Shown here piece after piece: positions 1 to 9,052 of a DNA stretch of 64,000 nucleotides. The position numbers and the translations under genes were made by a program. Each line of letters begins with the position of its first letter. Position 1 is the stretch's first letter. The notes below the pieces were generated by a model that ran no database searches, had not been told where the DNA came from, and worked only from the letters and a program-made list of their open reading frames with translations. This stretch comes from Burkholderiales bacterium (GTDB lineage: Bacteria > Pseudomonadota > Gammaproteobacteria > Burkholderiales > Burkholderiaceae_C). The stretch spans positions 1 to 64,000 of the forward strand of contig JAGWTH010000015.1 of assembly GCA_028868995.1 (NCBI GenBank). The letters run 5' to 3'.

Positions 1-1388
1 TAATCGTCGCCGGGCGTGATGCCCTCGATGTTGTAGCGGCGGTATTCGCGGTTCTGCATCTGGTGGTGGTGGAACACCACGCAGGACGCCTGGGTCGCCT
101 CGCCGGCCGTGTGCGAGATGTCGAAGCACTCGACGCGGAAGGTGTCGAGATGGTCCGGCGCCAGGTCCAGGGCCTCCACCAGGGCGCGGGTGCGCGCCTG
201 CTGCGAGCCCTCCTCCGCCAGCAGCCGGGCGAGCTGCAGCTGCGCGTTCTTGGCCGCCATCTCCAGCCACACCCGCCGCTGGCCGCGCGGGTGGTGGACC
301 GCCGCGATGCGGCTGCCGGCCTGCTGCGACAGGGCCTCCACCAGCTGCGGGGCCACCGGGTGGCTGGTGATCAGCGCCGACGGCACCGGCACGCCGATGT
401 AGTGCTGCGCGATGAAGGCCTCCAGCACCTGGACCTCCACCGCCTGTCCCGGCGCGGCATCGTCCGCGCCGTCGAAGTCCTGCACCGCCGCCGCGTCCTC
501 GACATGGCTGGGGAAGTAGGCCCGGTCGCCGAGATGGCGGCCGCCGCGCACCATGGCCAGGTTGACGCAGGCCTTGCCGCCCTGGACCTGCACGGCCAGG
601 ATGTCCACGTCCAGGTCGGAGACCGTCTCGACCGACTGCTGGTGCAGCACCTTGGACAGCGCCGCCATCTGGTTGCGCAGTTCGGCCGCCTGCTCGAACT
701 CCAGCCGCTCGGCATGCGCCAGCATGCGCGCCTCCAGCGCCTGCAGCACGCCCTGGGCGTCGCCGCGCAGGAAGGCCTCGGCGTTCAGCACGTCCTGGTG
801 GTAGTCCTCGGGCGACACCAGGTTCACGCACGGGCCCGAGCAGCGCTTGATCTGGTACAGCAGGCAGGGCCGCGTGCGGTTGGCGAACACGGTGTCCTCG
901 CAGGTGCGCAGGCGGAACACCTTCTGCAGCAGCTGGATCGACTCCTTGACCGCCCAGGCGCTGGGATAGGGACCGAAATAGCGGTGCCGGCGGTCCACGG
1001 CGCCGCGGTAGTAGGCCATGCGCGGGAACACCGCCGCGCCCTCGCCGCCGGCGCGCCCGGGCGAGCCGGTGATCTTGAGGTAGGGATAGCTCTTGTCGTC
1101 GCGGAACAGGATGTTGTAGCGCGGCGCGAGCGCCTTGATCAGGTTGTTCTCGAGCAGCAGCGCCTCGGCCTCCGAACGCACGACCGTCGTCTCCAGCTTC
1201 GCGATCTTGCCCACCATGTGGCCGATGCGGGTGCCGCCATGGTTCTTCTGGAAATAGCTGGAGACGCGCTTCTTCAGGTTGCGCGCCTTGCCCACGTACA
1301 GCACGCCGCCTTCCGCGTCGTAGTAGCGGTAGACGCCGGGCAGCGACGGCAGGGCCGCGACCTGGGCGAGCAGTTCCTCCGAATGCAT
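1..1388 (-). CDS. uvrC: Excinuclease ABC subunit C, 3' end outside window
   Basis: Nuclease subunit of UvrABC nucleotide excision repair; it makes the two incisions around a DNA lesion. About 462 N-terminal residues are visible and the gene runs off the left edge, so the C-terminal RNase H-like nuclease domain and HhH motifs are not seen. The N-terminus carries the GIY-YIG nuclease domain (GVYRYY around residues 18-23, then LYVGKARNL around 29-37). A Cys-rich stretch follows ([16 protein letters not shown]), then a UVR-like helix pair around 200-240 ([13 protein letters not shown]), the UvrB contact. The ATG at 1388 gives the usual start [10 protein letters not shown]. Only 20 bases separate this start from the divergent earP start, so its promoter must lie in that gap and inside earP. 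Confidence 0.96.
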   Translation of the reverse strand, partial: MHSEELLAQVAALPSLPGVYRYYDAEGGVLYVGKARNLKKRVSSYFQKNHGGTRIGHMVGKIAKLETTVVRSEAEALLLENNLIKALAPRYNILFRDDKSYPYLKITGSPGRAGGEGAAVFPRMAYYRGAVDRRHRYFGPYPSAWAVKESIQLLQKVFRLRTCEDTVFANRTRPCLLYQIKRCSGPCVNLVSPEDYHQDVLNAEAFLRGDAQGVLQALEARMLAHAERLEFEQAAELRNQMAALSKVLHQQSVETVSDLDVDILAVQVQGGKACVNLAMVRGGRHLGDRAYFPSHVEDAAAVQDFDGADDAAPGQAVEVQVLEAFIAQHYIGVPVPSALITSHPVAPQLVEALSQQAGSRIAAVHHPRGQRRVWLEMAAKNAQLQLARLLAEEGSQQARTRALVEALDLAPDHLDTFRVECFDISHTAGEATQASCVVFHHHQMQNREYRRYNIEGITPGDD

Positions 1389-1393
1389 CCGTC

Positions 1394-1400
1394 TATTATC
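1394..1400. promoter_or_regulatory. Overlapping bidirectional -10 elements between uvrC and earP
   Basis: The 20-base gap between two divergent ATGs holds one near-symmetric AT-rich heptamer. It reads TATTAT (1394-1399) towards earP and GATAAT (1400-1395) towards uvrC. Each hexamer ends only 6-9 bases before its ATG, so transcripts would start at or within a few bases of the start codon. No clear -35 hexamer is visible on either side. This is inferred from sequence only. Confidence 0.45.
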
Positions 1401-1408
1401 CCGGCCAC

Positions 1409-2452
1409 ATGCGCTGGGACATCTTCTGCAGGGTCATCGACAACCACGGCGACGCGGGCGTCGGCTGGCGCGTGGCCGCGGAACTGGGCGCGCGCGGCGA
1501 GCAGGTGCGGCTGTGGCTGGACGACGTGTCCATGCTGCCCTGGATGGCGCCGCAGGGCGCGCCGGGCGTGGAAGTGATCCCGTGGACCGGCGCCCTGCCC
1601 CCGGCGGAGCCAGGCGACGTGGTCGTGGAAGCCTTCGGCTGCGACCCGCCCGAGGCCTTCGTGGCCCGCATGGCCGCGCGCCCGCGGGCGCCCGTGTGGC
1701 TCAACCTCGAATACCTCTCGGCCGAGCCCTACGTGGAGCGCAGCCACGGCCTGCCCTCGCCCGTGATGTCGGGCCCCGGGGCGGGCCTCACCAAGCACTT
1801 CTTCTATCCCGGCTTCACGCCGCGCACCGGCGGGCTGCTGCGCGAGCGGGACCTGGGCGAGCGGCGCGCGGCCTTCGACCGGGGCGCCTGGCTGGCGCAG
1901 CGAGGCATCCCGGCGGACGGCAGCCAGGTGATCAGCCTGTTCTGCTACGAGCCCCCGGCCCTGCCGCAGTTGCTGGACCAGCTGGCCGCCCAGGCACGCA
2001 TCACGCACCTGCTGGTCACGCCGGGGCGGGCCGCGGCCGCGGTGCGGGCGCTCGGGGCCGGCGACCGGGGCAGCCTGCGCCTGCACTGGCTGCCCTGGCT
2101 GAGCCAGCGGGCCTACGACGAGCTGCTGTGGTCCTGCGACCTGAACTTCGTGCGAGGGGAGGATTCCTTCGTGCGCGGGCTGCTGGCCGCAGCTCCCTCG
2201 GTCTGGCAGATCTATCCCCAGGACGACAGTGCGCACCACGCCAAGCTTCTCGCCTTCCTGGACTGGCTGCAGCCCCCGGCGGACCTGCGGGATTTCGTCC
2301 TGGCCTGGAACGGCGTGGTCCCCGGCGCCCTGCCCCCGCCGGACCTCGCCGCCTGGGCCGCCACGGCGCGCCTGGCGCAGGGCCGGGTCGAGGCCCTGCC
2401 GGAACTCGCCACTGAGCTTCTGCGTTTCGCGGCCGGGCACGGTAGAATATAG
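1409..2452 (+). CDS. earP: EF-P arginine rhamnosyltransferase EarP
   Basis: Transfers rhamnose from dTDP-L-rhamnose onto Arg32 of elongation factor P, activating EF-P for rescue of polyproline-stalled ribosomes. The 347-residue length is normal for the EarP (DUF2331) family, a GT-B fold inverting glycosyltransferase. The N-terminal motif carries D11 and D15 ([12 protein letters not shown]), matching the conserved aspartates of the family, and the nucleotide-sugar motif RGEDSFVRG spans 249-257 with E251 and D252. The gene sits 99 bases upstream of efp on the same strand, the usual earP-efp linkage. No Shine-Dalgarno is visible upstream of the ATG, in keeping with a possible leaderless transcript. 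Confidence 0.95.
   Translation: MRWDIFCRVIDNHGDAGVGWRVAAELGARGEQVRLWLDDVSMLPWMAPQGAPGVEVIPWTGALPPAEPGDVVVEAFGCDPPEAFVARMAARPRAPVWLNLEYLSAEPYVERSHGLPSPVMSGPGAGLTKHFFYPGFTPRTGGLLRERDLGERRAAFDRGAWLAQRGIPADGSQVISLFCYEPPALPQLLDQLAAQARITHLLVTPGRAAAAVRALGAGDRGSLRLHWLPWLSQRAYDELLWSCDLNFVRGEDSFVRGLLAAAPSVWQIYPQDDSAHHAKLLAFLDWLQPPADLRDFVLAWNGVVPGALPPPDLAAWAATARLAQGRVEALPELATELLRFAAGHGRI
2443..2448 (+). promoter_or_regulatory. Possible -10 element for efp inside the earP 3' end
   Basis: TAGAAT is followed by further AT-rich bases (TATAG) across the earP stop codon, in an otherwise GC-rich context. It would give efp its own promoter with a leader of about 90 bases. The -35 region (around 2418-2425) is weak. 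Confidence 0.35.
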
Positions 2453-2551
2453 AGCTTTGCGTTACCGGGCAGCGCCTGCCCGCCTCGCGCACCCTATGCC
2501 GCCCACCGCAGTTCTTGCGCGCGCCGCGGCTTCTCCACCGAAGACACCGTC

Positions 2552-3106
2552 ATGAAAATCGCTCAAGAAATCCGCGCCGGCAACGTGATCATGCACAGCA
2601 CCCAGCCGTGGGTCGTGCTCAAGACCGAGTACTCGCGCGGCGGCCGCAACGCCGCCACCGTCCGCATGAAGCTGAAGTCCCTGCTGAACAACCAGGGCAC
2701 CGAAGTCGTGTTCAAGGCCGACGACAAGATGGACCAGATCGTCCTGGACAAGAAGGAGTGCACCTACTCCTACTTCGCCGACCCGATGTACGTTTGGATG
2801 GACGGCGAGTACAACCAGTACGAGGTCGAGGCCGACAACATGGGCGACGCCCTGAACTACCTGGAAGACGGCATGCCCGCCGAAGTGGTCTTCTACGAGG
2901 GCAAGGCCATCTCCGTCGAGATCCCGACCAGCCTCGAGCGCGAGATCACCTGGACCGAGCCGGCCGTCAAGGGCGACACCTCGGGCAAGGTGCTCAAGCC
3001 CGCCAAGATCGCGACCGGCTTCGAGATCGGCGTGCCGATCTTCGTGGCCCAGGGCGACAAGGTCGAGATCGACACGCGCACCGGCGAATACCGCCGCCGC
3101 GTGTAA
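2552..3106 (+). CDS. efp: Translation elongation factor P (Arg32 type)
   Basis: Binds between the P and E sites of stalled ribosomes and promotes peptide bond formation at consecutive prolines. The 184-residue protein has the three-domain EF-P layout: KOW-like domain I (1-65), the central OB domain, and a C-terminal OB domain ending GEYRRRV. The modification loop reads YSRGGRNAA with arginine at position 32 instead of lysine. This is the substrate type of the rhamnosyltransferase encoded just upstream, so the pair is internally consistent. Start ATG at 2552. A strong hairpin terminator lies 20 bases after the stop. Confidence 0.98.
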   Translation: MKIAQEIRAGNVIMHSTQPWVVLKTEYSRGGRNAATVRMKLKSLLNNQGTEVVFKADDKMDQIVLDKKECTYSYFADPMYVWMDGEYNQYEVEADNMGDALNYLEDGMPAEVVFYEGKAISVEIPTSLEREITWTEPAVKGDTSGKVLKPAKIATGFEIGVPIFVAQGDKVEIDTRTGEYRRRV

Positions 3107-3125
3107 GCTCCGGCCACCCCCGACG

Positions 3126-3148
3126 AAGGCTCCGCAAGGGGCCTTTTT
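3126..3148 (+). terminator. Rho-independent terminator after efp
   Basis: Eight-base stem AAGGCTCC/GGGGCCTT (one G-T pair) closed by a GCAA tetraloop and followed by a run of T. It lies directly after efp and 7 bases before the next ATG. Confidence 0.85.
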
Positions 3149-3154
3149 CGTTTC

Positions 3155-3949
3155 ATGCCCCTGGACTTCGACCGCATCGCCGTCCCCTTCCGCATGCAGC
3201 CCGGGCTGCAGCGGCTGGCGGCCGGTGCGCGCCACCTGATGCCGCTCGCCCCCGGCAGCGCGCTGTGGCAGGAGAAGAAGCGGGTGCGGGACGCCGGCGC
3301 CAGCCGGCACCAGGTGCCCGGCTTCGACCCGGGGCCGGCCATCGCGGCCATCCTCGCCCAGGCGCGCAGCGAAGGCATCGCCGCGCAGGAGCCGATCGAA
3401 CTCGCCTTCGAGGAGGACTTCGCCGTGCTGGAGGCCGCCGGCGGCACCCTGCCCTGGCTGTGCGTGTGCCTGCCCTCGCACTGGGCACCCGAGGAAAAGG
3501 TGGGCCTGTCCTTCGCGGCCGTCCATGCGCCGGTGGCGGACAGCCAGGCCCTGCTGGCCGCCAGCAGGCAGCTGGTGCGCCTGGTCACCGGCGGCGAGCG
3601 CTTCGAGCGCTACGTCTGGACCGTGAGCGCTAGCGGCCGCCACGACCAGCACCCGCTGCGGCATGCACGCGAGCCCTGGCCGGAGGCGGCCGACCCGCAG
3701 GCCTTCGCGCGCCGATGCTTCCTGCGCGCCGAACGCCAGACCTTCCTCCCGGTCGCCGGAGCGCCCGGCCAGGCGGTGTTCACGATCCGCGTCATGCTGC
3801 AGCCGTTGCCGGAGGCGGTGCGGACCGTGGAGGACGCGCGGCGCCTGCACGATGCGCTCGCGTCCATGAGCGCTGCGGTGCTGGCCTACAAGGGCCTGGC
3901 GCCGGCGCGGGACCGCCTGCTGGCCTGGCTGGCCGCGCGCGACGCCTGA
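3155..3949 (+). CDS. DUF3445 protein, heme-dependent oxidative N-demethylase-like
   Basis: 264 residues resembling the DUF3445 family, which includes the subunit of heme-dependent oxidative N-demethylases acting on dimethylamine-type substrates. The assignment rests on the conserved block FLRAERQTFLPV followed by AVFTIRVMLQPL in the C-terminal half, the N-terminal ALWQEKKRVRD, and RYVWTVSASGR in the middle. No signal peptide or membrane segment. Partner reductase subunits of the characterised enzymes are not next to it, so the substrate is unknown. The start at 3155 overlaps the trailing end of the efp terminator, so it probably has only weak independent expression or is read by terminator leakage. 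Confidence 0.75.
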   Translation: MPLDFDRIAVPFRMQPGLQRLAAGARHLMPLAPGSALWQEKKRVRDAGASRHQVPGFDPGPAIAAILAQARSEGIAAQEPIELAFEEDFAVLEAAGGTLPWLCVCLPSHWAPEEKVGLSFAAVHAPVADSQALLAASRQLVRLVTGGERFERYVWTVSASGRHDQHPLRHAREPWPEAADPQAFARRCFLRAERQTFLPVAGAPGQAVFTIRVMLQPLPEAVRTVEDARRLHDALASMSAAVLAYKGLAPARDRLLAWLAARDA

Positions 3950-3963
3950 TCGCCGGGGGAGCC

Positions 3964-4644
3964 TCAGCGGCGCGCGAGCGTCCAGACCAGCAGGCCGGCG
4001 ACGACCACCATGCTGCCCACGATGATCGCCCAGAGCATGGGATGCAGCGAGCCGGAACGCCGGCGCGTGCGCCCGGCCAGCGGCTCGCTGCCGGGATAGG
4101 GCGCGGTGTGGGGCAGGCTCTCGGCCAGCTCCCCGGCGGCCTCGGGCTTGAGCAGGTCCAGGCTGATGCGCTGCGTGCCGGACGCTCCGGCGGTGCGGAT
4201 CCACAGGTCCACCACGGTGCCGCGCAGGCGGGCATGGGCGATGTCGGGCAGCGGGAACTTCACCCGGTCTTCCTTCCAGGCCAGCCCCTCGCGCCAGCGG
4301 CCGGAGACGCGCAGCGCCTTGGTCTGGACCCGGACTTCCACCTCGCCCTTGAACGGGGGAACCTTGAAACCCCGGCCCTCCACCTCCAGCAGCCGGGCGG
4401 CGTGGATGCCCTGGACGACGGAATAGCTGCCGCCGCCCGGCGCGCCCGGCGGGATGGCGCCCGACCCGTCCTGCGGCTGCCCCTGGCGGACCAGTTCGCC
4501 GACGGTGAGCTCGGTGCCGTCGGCGCCGACCAGCACGCTCTGGCTGCTCAGCGCCTTCTTCACCTTCATGCCGACGATCGTGCGCCGGTCGTAGGGACCG
4601 ATCCTGCGCCCGTCGAGCAGCACGTGGTAGACCGGGTTGTCCAC
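3964..4644 (-). CDS. Hypothetical membrane-anchored protein with GYF_2-like N-terminus
   Basis: About 226 residues with no recognised enzyme motif. The N-terminus (NPVYHVLLDGRRIGPYDRRT) looks like a GYF_2/DUF4339-type module, where a residue pair GP-Y and a short beta hairpin are typical. The middle is a beta-rich region, and the C-terminus has one transmembrane helix (about 203-222, LWAIIVGSMVVVAGLLVWTL) ending in LARR. This suggests a tail-anchored protein with its body in the cytoplasm. The GTG at 4644 is chosen as start because AAGGGGG lies just upstream; extending further would run into the divergent LOG gene. Function unknown. Confidence 0.6.
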   Translation of the reverse strand: MDNPVYHVLLDGRRIGPYDRRTIVGMKVKKALSSQSVLVGADGTELTVGELVRQGQPQDGSGAIPPGAPGGGSYSVVQGIHAARLLEVEGRGFKVPPFKGEVEVRVQTKALRVSGRWREGLAWKEDRVKFPLPDIAHARLRGTVVDLWIRTAGASGTQRISLDLLKPEAAGELAESLPHTAPYPGSEPLAGRTRRRSGSLHPMLWAIIVGSMVVVAGLLVWTLARR

Positions 4645-4732
4645 GATGCCCCCTTCGATGCCCGACAGGATAGCGGCAGGCGCCGTCCGGCGTGATCCCG
4701 TCCTGCCCGGGATGCAGCCACAATGGGTCCAT

Positions 4733-5596
4733 ATGTCTTCGACCCGCAACATCCACGACCGGCGCCTGGCGGACGCCTGGGCGACCCTCAAGGCCCATTC
4801 GGACACTGGCCTGCCCCTGGACCCCGACGCCGGCCGCCTCGCCTTCGCCGACCCCGAGTTCCTGCTGCGCCGCGAGACACGCGGCATCCGCTTCCAGCTG
4901 GAGCTGCTCAAGCCCGACCTGGAGCAGCAGGCCCACGGCATCGAGAACACCATCGTCGTGTTCGGCAGCGCCCGGCTGCGCGACAGCGAAACCTCCGCCC
5001 AGCTGGTGAAGTCGGCCGAGGCGTCCGACGACGAGTCGGTGATCCGCCGGGCCCGGGCGCTGGCGCGCAACGCCCACTACTACGAAAAGGCCCGCGCCTT
5101 CGGCGGCCTGGTGGCGCAATACAGCGCCGGCAAGGAGCCGCGCGACATGCTGTTCGTCTGCACCGGCGGCGGCCCGGGCATCATGGAGGCGGCCAACCGC
5201 GGCGCCCACGAGGCCGAAGGCATCAGCGTCGGCCTGTCCATCGCCCTGCCCATGGAGGAGGCGGCCAATCCTTACGTGACGCCGGCCCTGTCCTTCAAGT
5301 TCCACTATTTCGCGCTGCGCAAGATGCACTTCATGATGCGCGCGAAGGCCCTCGTCGCCTTCCCCGGCGGCTTCGGCACCCTGGACGAGCTGTTCGAGGT
5401 GATCACGCTGGTGCAGACGCGCAAGGCGCGCCAGGTGCCCATCGTGCTGTTCGGCACCGACTACTGGAGGCGGCTGGTGGACTTCGACCTGCTGGTGGAG
5501 GAAGGCGTCATCTCGCCGGCCGACCTGGAGCTGTTCCAGTTCGCCGACGAGCCCGAGGCGGCCTGGGACATCATCAGGACCTTCTATCGTCTCTGA
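4733..5596 (+). CDS. LOG family protein (putative cytokinin riboside 5'-monophosphate phosphoribohydrolase)
   Basis: 287 residues of the Rossmann-like LOG/lysine-decarboxylase-like family, whose members hydrolyse nucleoside 5'-monophosphates (AMP or cytokinin ribotides) to the base and ribose phosphate. The two family motifs are present: GGGPGIMEAANRGA and PGGFGTLDELFE (catalytic PGGxGTxxE). It is longer than the minimal ~190-residue LOGs, with an N-terminal extension of about 70 residues. The ATG at 4733 (MSSTRNIHDRRL) is preferred over an upstream in-frame ATG at 4637, which would overlap the divergent gene. The 3' end overlaps the convergent MFS gene by 23 bases. Confidence 0.85.
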   Translation: MSSTRNIHDRRLADAWATLKAHSDTGLPLDPDAGRLAFADPEFLLRRETRGIRFQLELLKPDLEQQAHGIENTIVVFGSARLRDSETSAQLVKSAEASDDESVIRRARALARNAHYYEKARAFGGLVAQYSAGKEPRDMLFVCTGGGPGIMEAANRGAHEAEGISVGLSIALPMEEAANPYVTPALSFKFHYFALRKMHFMMRAKALVAFPGGFGTLDELFEVITLVQTRKARQVPIVLFGTDYWRRLVDFDLLVEEGVISPADLELFQFADEPEAAWDIIRTFYRL

Positions 5597-6752
5597 GCCC
5601 CAGGGCCACCCGCACGCCCAGGCCGACCGAGGTGGCCACCGTCCAGAACACGGCGCTGACGCCCACCACGGCGCCGAAGCTGCCGAACAGCAGGGGCGTG
5701 GCCACGCTGGAGGCGTTGATCACCAGCATGCGCATGCCCACCGCCTCGCCGTGGCGGTGCTCCGGCGTGATCTGGTGCAGCATGCTCATGACCATGGGCT
5801 GGACCATGCCCAGCGCGAAACCCAGCAGCAGGGAGCACAGGCCCATGGTGAGCGCCAGGTGCATGAAGGGGTAGACGGAGTAGATCGCGCTGGTGGCCAC
5901 CATCGCGGCCACGATCAGCACCCACTCCCGCACCCGCGAAGCCACCAAGGGCAGCAGGACGCGGACGCCGGCGGCCGCGGCGGCGAACACGCCGAGGATG
6001 GTGCCGATCACCGAGGCCGACAGCTGGCGCTCGTGTCCCAGCACCGGGACGACGAAGGTGTGAACGTCCCAGGCCGAGGACAGGAACCAGTTCACCAGGA
6101 TCAGCCGGCGGAACAGGGGCGCGCGCCAAAGGTCCCAGGCGCGGCCGCGCGGCCGGTTGCGGTGCGCCTCCGGCAGCGGCAGCTCGCGGGCCGTGCGGAT
6201 CCAGTACCAGCACACCAGCGGGAAGGTCGCCAGCAGCGCGAAGGCGGCGCGGTAGCCGGCGTGGTCGATCACCAGGCCGGCGGCGAAGGGCCCGAGGAAG
6301 TTGGAGAAGGCCGGGCCGATCGCCAGCCAGGAGAAGGCCTGCTTGAGCTGGTCCGGGCCGGCGGCGGCCCGTCCCACGTGGCGCTGCAGGGCGATCAATG
6401 CGCTGCCGGTGGCCCCGCCCGTGAGCAGCGCGGCCAGGCACAGCACGGGGAACACCGGGAAGGCGACGGCCAAGCCGGTGCCGATCGCGGCCGCGGTCAC
6501 GCTCAGCGCCACGGGCTTCTTCAGGCCGTGCCGGTCGGCGAAGCGACCGGCCGGCAGTGACAGGAACACTTGCGTGAGCGCATAGAGCGACATCAGGACG
6601 CCCACGGCCAGCTCGCTGTAGCCGGCGGCCAGCGCCAGCAGCGGCGAGGCCATGCGCATGCCGGCCATGCAGGCGTGCAGGAAGACATGGCCGGTGATCA
6701 GGCGCGCCAGCTCGCGCGCCGATGCGGGCGACTCAGGCGTCGTTGTCGTCAC
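5574..6752 (-). CDS. MFS transporter
   Basis: 392 residues with the twelve hydrophobic segments of the major facilitator superfamily and the loop 2-3 signature in the form GRFADRHGLKKP. No specific substrate can be read from the sequence. Its 5' end overlaps the rmuC 3' end by 20 bases on the same strand, so it is probably co-transcribed with rmuC. The 3' end overlaps the convergent LOG gene. It could be a drug or metabolite exporter. Confidence 0.85.
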   Translation of the reverse strand: MTTTTPESPASARELARLITGHVFLHACMAGMRMASPLLALAAGYSELAVGVLMSLYALTQVFLSLPAGRFADRHGLKKPVALSVTAAAIGTGLAVAFPVFPVLCLAALLTGGATGSALIALQRHVGRAAAGPDQLKQAFSWLAIGPAFSNFLGPFAAGLVIDHAGYRAAFALLATFPLVCWYWIRTARELPLPEAHRNRPRGRAWDLWRAPLFRRLILVNWFLSSAWDVHTFVVPVLGHERQLSASVIGTILGVFAAAAAGVRVLLPLVASRVREWVLIVAAMVATSAIYSVYPFMHLALTMGLCSLLLGFALGMVQPMVMSMLHQITPEHRHGEAVGMRMLVINASSVATPLLFGSFGAVVGVSAVFWTVATSVGLGVRVALGLRDDRRS

Positions 6753-8067
6753 CGTTGTCGGCCGGCGGCAGCAGCGCCTGTGCCTGGTTCTCGGGCAGCG
6801 CCTCGATGTTCTTCAGGGCGCGGCGCATCTGCTTGGTCCGGGTGTCGGCCTTGTCGACCGTATCAGCCGCCTTCTGCACCTGCTCCTTGATGCGCGCGAC
6901 CCATTCGCCGTAGCGCTCGAACTCGGTCTTCACCGCTCCCAGCACCTTCCAGACCTCGGACGCCTGCTGCTCCAGCGCCAGGGTGCGGAAGCCCATGTGC
7001 AGGCTGTTGAGCATGGCCAGCAGCGTGGTCGGGCCGGCCAGCGTCACCCGGTGCTCGCGCTGGATGCGGTCCATCAGCCCGGGGCGGCGCAGGACCTCGG
7101 CGTACAGGCTCTCGATGGGCAGGAACAGGATCGCGAAATCGGTGGTCTGCGGCGGGCTCAGGTAGTAGTCCGCGATGGACTTCGCCTCCTCGCGGATGCG
7201 CGTCTCCAGCGCGCGGCCGGCGCTCTCCACCCCGGCCGGGTCGGCGCGGTCCTGCGCCTCCAGCAGGCGCTCGTAGTCCTCGCGCGGGAACTTGGCGTCG
7301 ATCGGCAGCCACACGGCGGACCCATCGTCGCTGCGGCCCGGGAAGCGGATCGCGAAGTCCACGCGCTGGTTGCTGCGCGGCCTGGTCTCGACCTGCCTGG
7401 CGTACTGCTCCGGCGTCAGCACCTGCTCCAGCAGCGCCTGGAGCTGCACCTCGCCGAACATGCCGCGGGTCTTCACGTTGGTCAGCACGCGCTGCAGGTC
7501 GCCCACCCCCTGCGCCAGCGTCTGCATCTGGCCCAGGCCGTGGTGCACCTGCTCCAGCCGCTCCGCCACCTGGCGGAAGCTCTCGCCCAGGCGCGCCTCC
7601 AGCGTGGTCTGCAGCTTCTCGTCGACCGTCTTGCGCATCTCGTCCAGCTTGGCGGCGTTGGTCTGCTGCATCGCGGCGAGCTGGGTCTCCAGGGTCGTGC
7701 GGACCTCAGCGATGCGGCGCGCGTTGGCCTCGCTGAGGTCGCGCAGCTGGTTGTTCAAGGTGTCCATGAGCGTCTTCTGCAGCAGCGTGAGCTGCTGCGA
7801 GAAGGCGTCGATCTGCGCATTCTGGGTGCGCGTGGCCTCCTGGCCCTGCTGCATGAGGGTCTGCTGGAAGGCCGACAGGGTCTGCGTCAGCTCCCCGCGC
7901 AGCCCGCGCGAGGACTCGCTGATCTCGCGCCGCAGCTCCCGCTCCAGCCGTTCGTTGGCCGCCATCAGTTCGGCGCGGCCCGTGTCGGGTGCCGGCGGCT
8001 TGCGCAGCAGCACCAGCAGCAGGACGACGCTGGCCAGGCCCAGCCCGATCGCGATCCAGGATTCCAC
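6733..8067 (-). CDS. rmuC: DNA recombination protein RmuC
   Basis: Limits sequence inversion and recombination at short inverted repeats; the family has a PD-(D/E)XK nuclease-like core. The 444-residue protein has an N-terminal membrane helix (about 3-20, WIAIGLGLASVVLLLVLLRK). A long coiled coil of about 180 residues follows, then the conserved RmuC core with KTRGMFGEVQLQALLEQVL, LPIDAKFPREDY and FAILFLPIESLYAEVL. The GTG start at 8067 shares one base with the stop of the upstream dehydrogenase (TAGTG), pointing to translational coupling. Confidence 0.93.
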   Translation of the reverse strand: MESWIAIGLGLASVVLLLVLLRKPPAPDTGRAELMAANERLERELRREISESSRGLRGELTQTLSAFQQTLMQQGQEATRTQNAQIDAFSQQLTLLQKTLMDTLNNQLRDLSEANARRIAEVRTTLETQLAAMQQTNAAKLDEMRKTVDEKLQTTLEARLGESFRQVAERLEQVHHGLGQMQTLAQGVGDLQRVLTNVKTRGMFGEVQLQALLEQVLTPEQYARQVETRPRSNQRVDFAIRFPGRSDDGSAVWLPIDAKFPREDYERLLEAQDRADPAGVESAGRALETRIREEAKSIADYYLSPPQTTDFAILFLPIESLYAEVLRRPGLMDRIQREHRVTLAGPTTLLAMLNSLHMGFRTLALEQQASEVWKVLGAVKTEFERYGEWVARIKEQVQKAADTVDKADTRTKQMRRALKNIEALPENQAQALLPPADNGDDNDA

Positions 8068-9047
8068 TAGCCCAGCACCTCGGGATTGAGCGGGGTGAGC
8101 GGCTTGCCGTCCACCAGGAAGCCGATCAGGTTGTCGGCGGCCAGGTCCGCCATCGCCCGGCGGGTGGTCACCGTGGCGCTGGCGATATGGGGAGTCAGGA
8201 CCACGTTGGGCACCGTCAGCAGGTCGGGATGGACTTTGGGCTCGCCCTCGAACACGTCGAGGCCGGCGGCGGCGATGCGGCCGGCCTTCAGCGCCTGGGC
8301 CAGCGCCGCGTCGTCGACGATGCCGCCGCGGGCGATGTTGACGAGCGTGGCCGTCGGCTTCATGAGCGCGATCTCGGCCGCGCCGATCGCATGGTGCGAC
8401 GCCGCCGTGTAGGGCAGCACCAGCACCAGGTGGTCGGCGGTCTTCAGCAGTTCTTCCTTGCCCACGTAGCGGGCCTTGCATGCGGCCTCGAGTTCGGGCG
8501 TCAGGCGCGACCGGTTGTGGTAGATCACGTTCATGCCGAAACCGTGGGCGCCGCGCTTCGCGATGCCCTGCCCGATGCGGCCCATGCCCAGGATGCCCAG
8601 CGTGCTGCCGTGGACCTCGGCGCCGGCGAACATGTCGTAGCTCCACTTCGTCCACTGGCCGGCGCGCAGGTAATGCTCGCTCTCGCAGATGCGGCGGGCG
8701 GTGGCCATCAGCAGGGCGAAGCCGAAATCCGCGGTGGTCTCGGTCAGCACGTCGGGCGTGTTGGTGGCCAGCACCTTGCGCGCGCTCATCGCAGGGACGT
8801 CGAAGTTGTTGAAGCCCACGGCCATGTTGGCGCAGACCTTCAGATCCGGGCAGGCGGCCAGCAGCGTGGCGTCGATGCGCTCGGTGCCGGTGGTGAAGGC
8901 GCCCACCTTGCCTTGCAGGCGGGCGATCAATTCCGGCTGGCTCCAGGTGGCGTCGGCCTGGTTGGACTCCACCTCGAAGTGCTGTTCGAGGCGCGCGAGG
9001 GTCTGCGGGAACACGGCCCGGGCGACGAGGATGCGGGGTTTGCTCAT
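8067..9047 (-). CDS. 2-hydroxyacid dehydrogenase (glyoxylate/hydroxypyruvate reductase type)
   Basis: 326-residue D-isomer-specific 2-hydroxyacid dehydrogenase, NAD(P)H-dependent, probably interconverting glyoxylate/glycolate or hydroxypyruvate/D-glycerate. The nucleotide-binding motif is GILGMGRIGQGIAKR. The catalytic Arg and Glu/His regions appear as NIARGGIVDDAAL, AGLDVFEGEPKVHP and LTPHIASAT. It starts 5 bases before the stop of the upstream antiporter gene in transcription order and is coupled to rmuC downstream. Exact substrate not determinable. Confidence 0.88.
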   Translation of the reverse strand: MSKPRILVARAVFPQTLARLEQHFEVESNQADATWSQPELIARLQGKVGAFTTGTERIDATLLAACPDLKVCANMAVGFNNFDVPAMSARKVLATNTPDVLTETTADFGFALLMATARRICESEHYLRAGQWTKWSYDMFAGAEVHGSTLGILGMGRIGQGIAKRGAHGFGMNVIYHNRSRLTPELEAACKARYVGKEELLKTADHLVLVLPYTAASHHAIGAAEIALMKPTATLVNIARGGIVDDAALAQALKAGRIAAAGLDVFEGEPKVHPDLLTVPNVVLTPHIASATVTTRRAMADLAADNLIGFLVDGKPLTPLNPEVLG

Positions 9048-9052
9048 GGGGG

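Noticed and set aside
2462-5329. Very long open frame (about 955 codons) on the minus strand across efp and neighbours
   Set aside because: GC-rich antisense shadow of real genes; the translation is Arg/Gly/Ala/His-rich, has no domain and contradicts conserved efp, DUF3445 and LOG genes.
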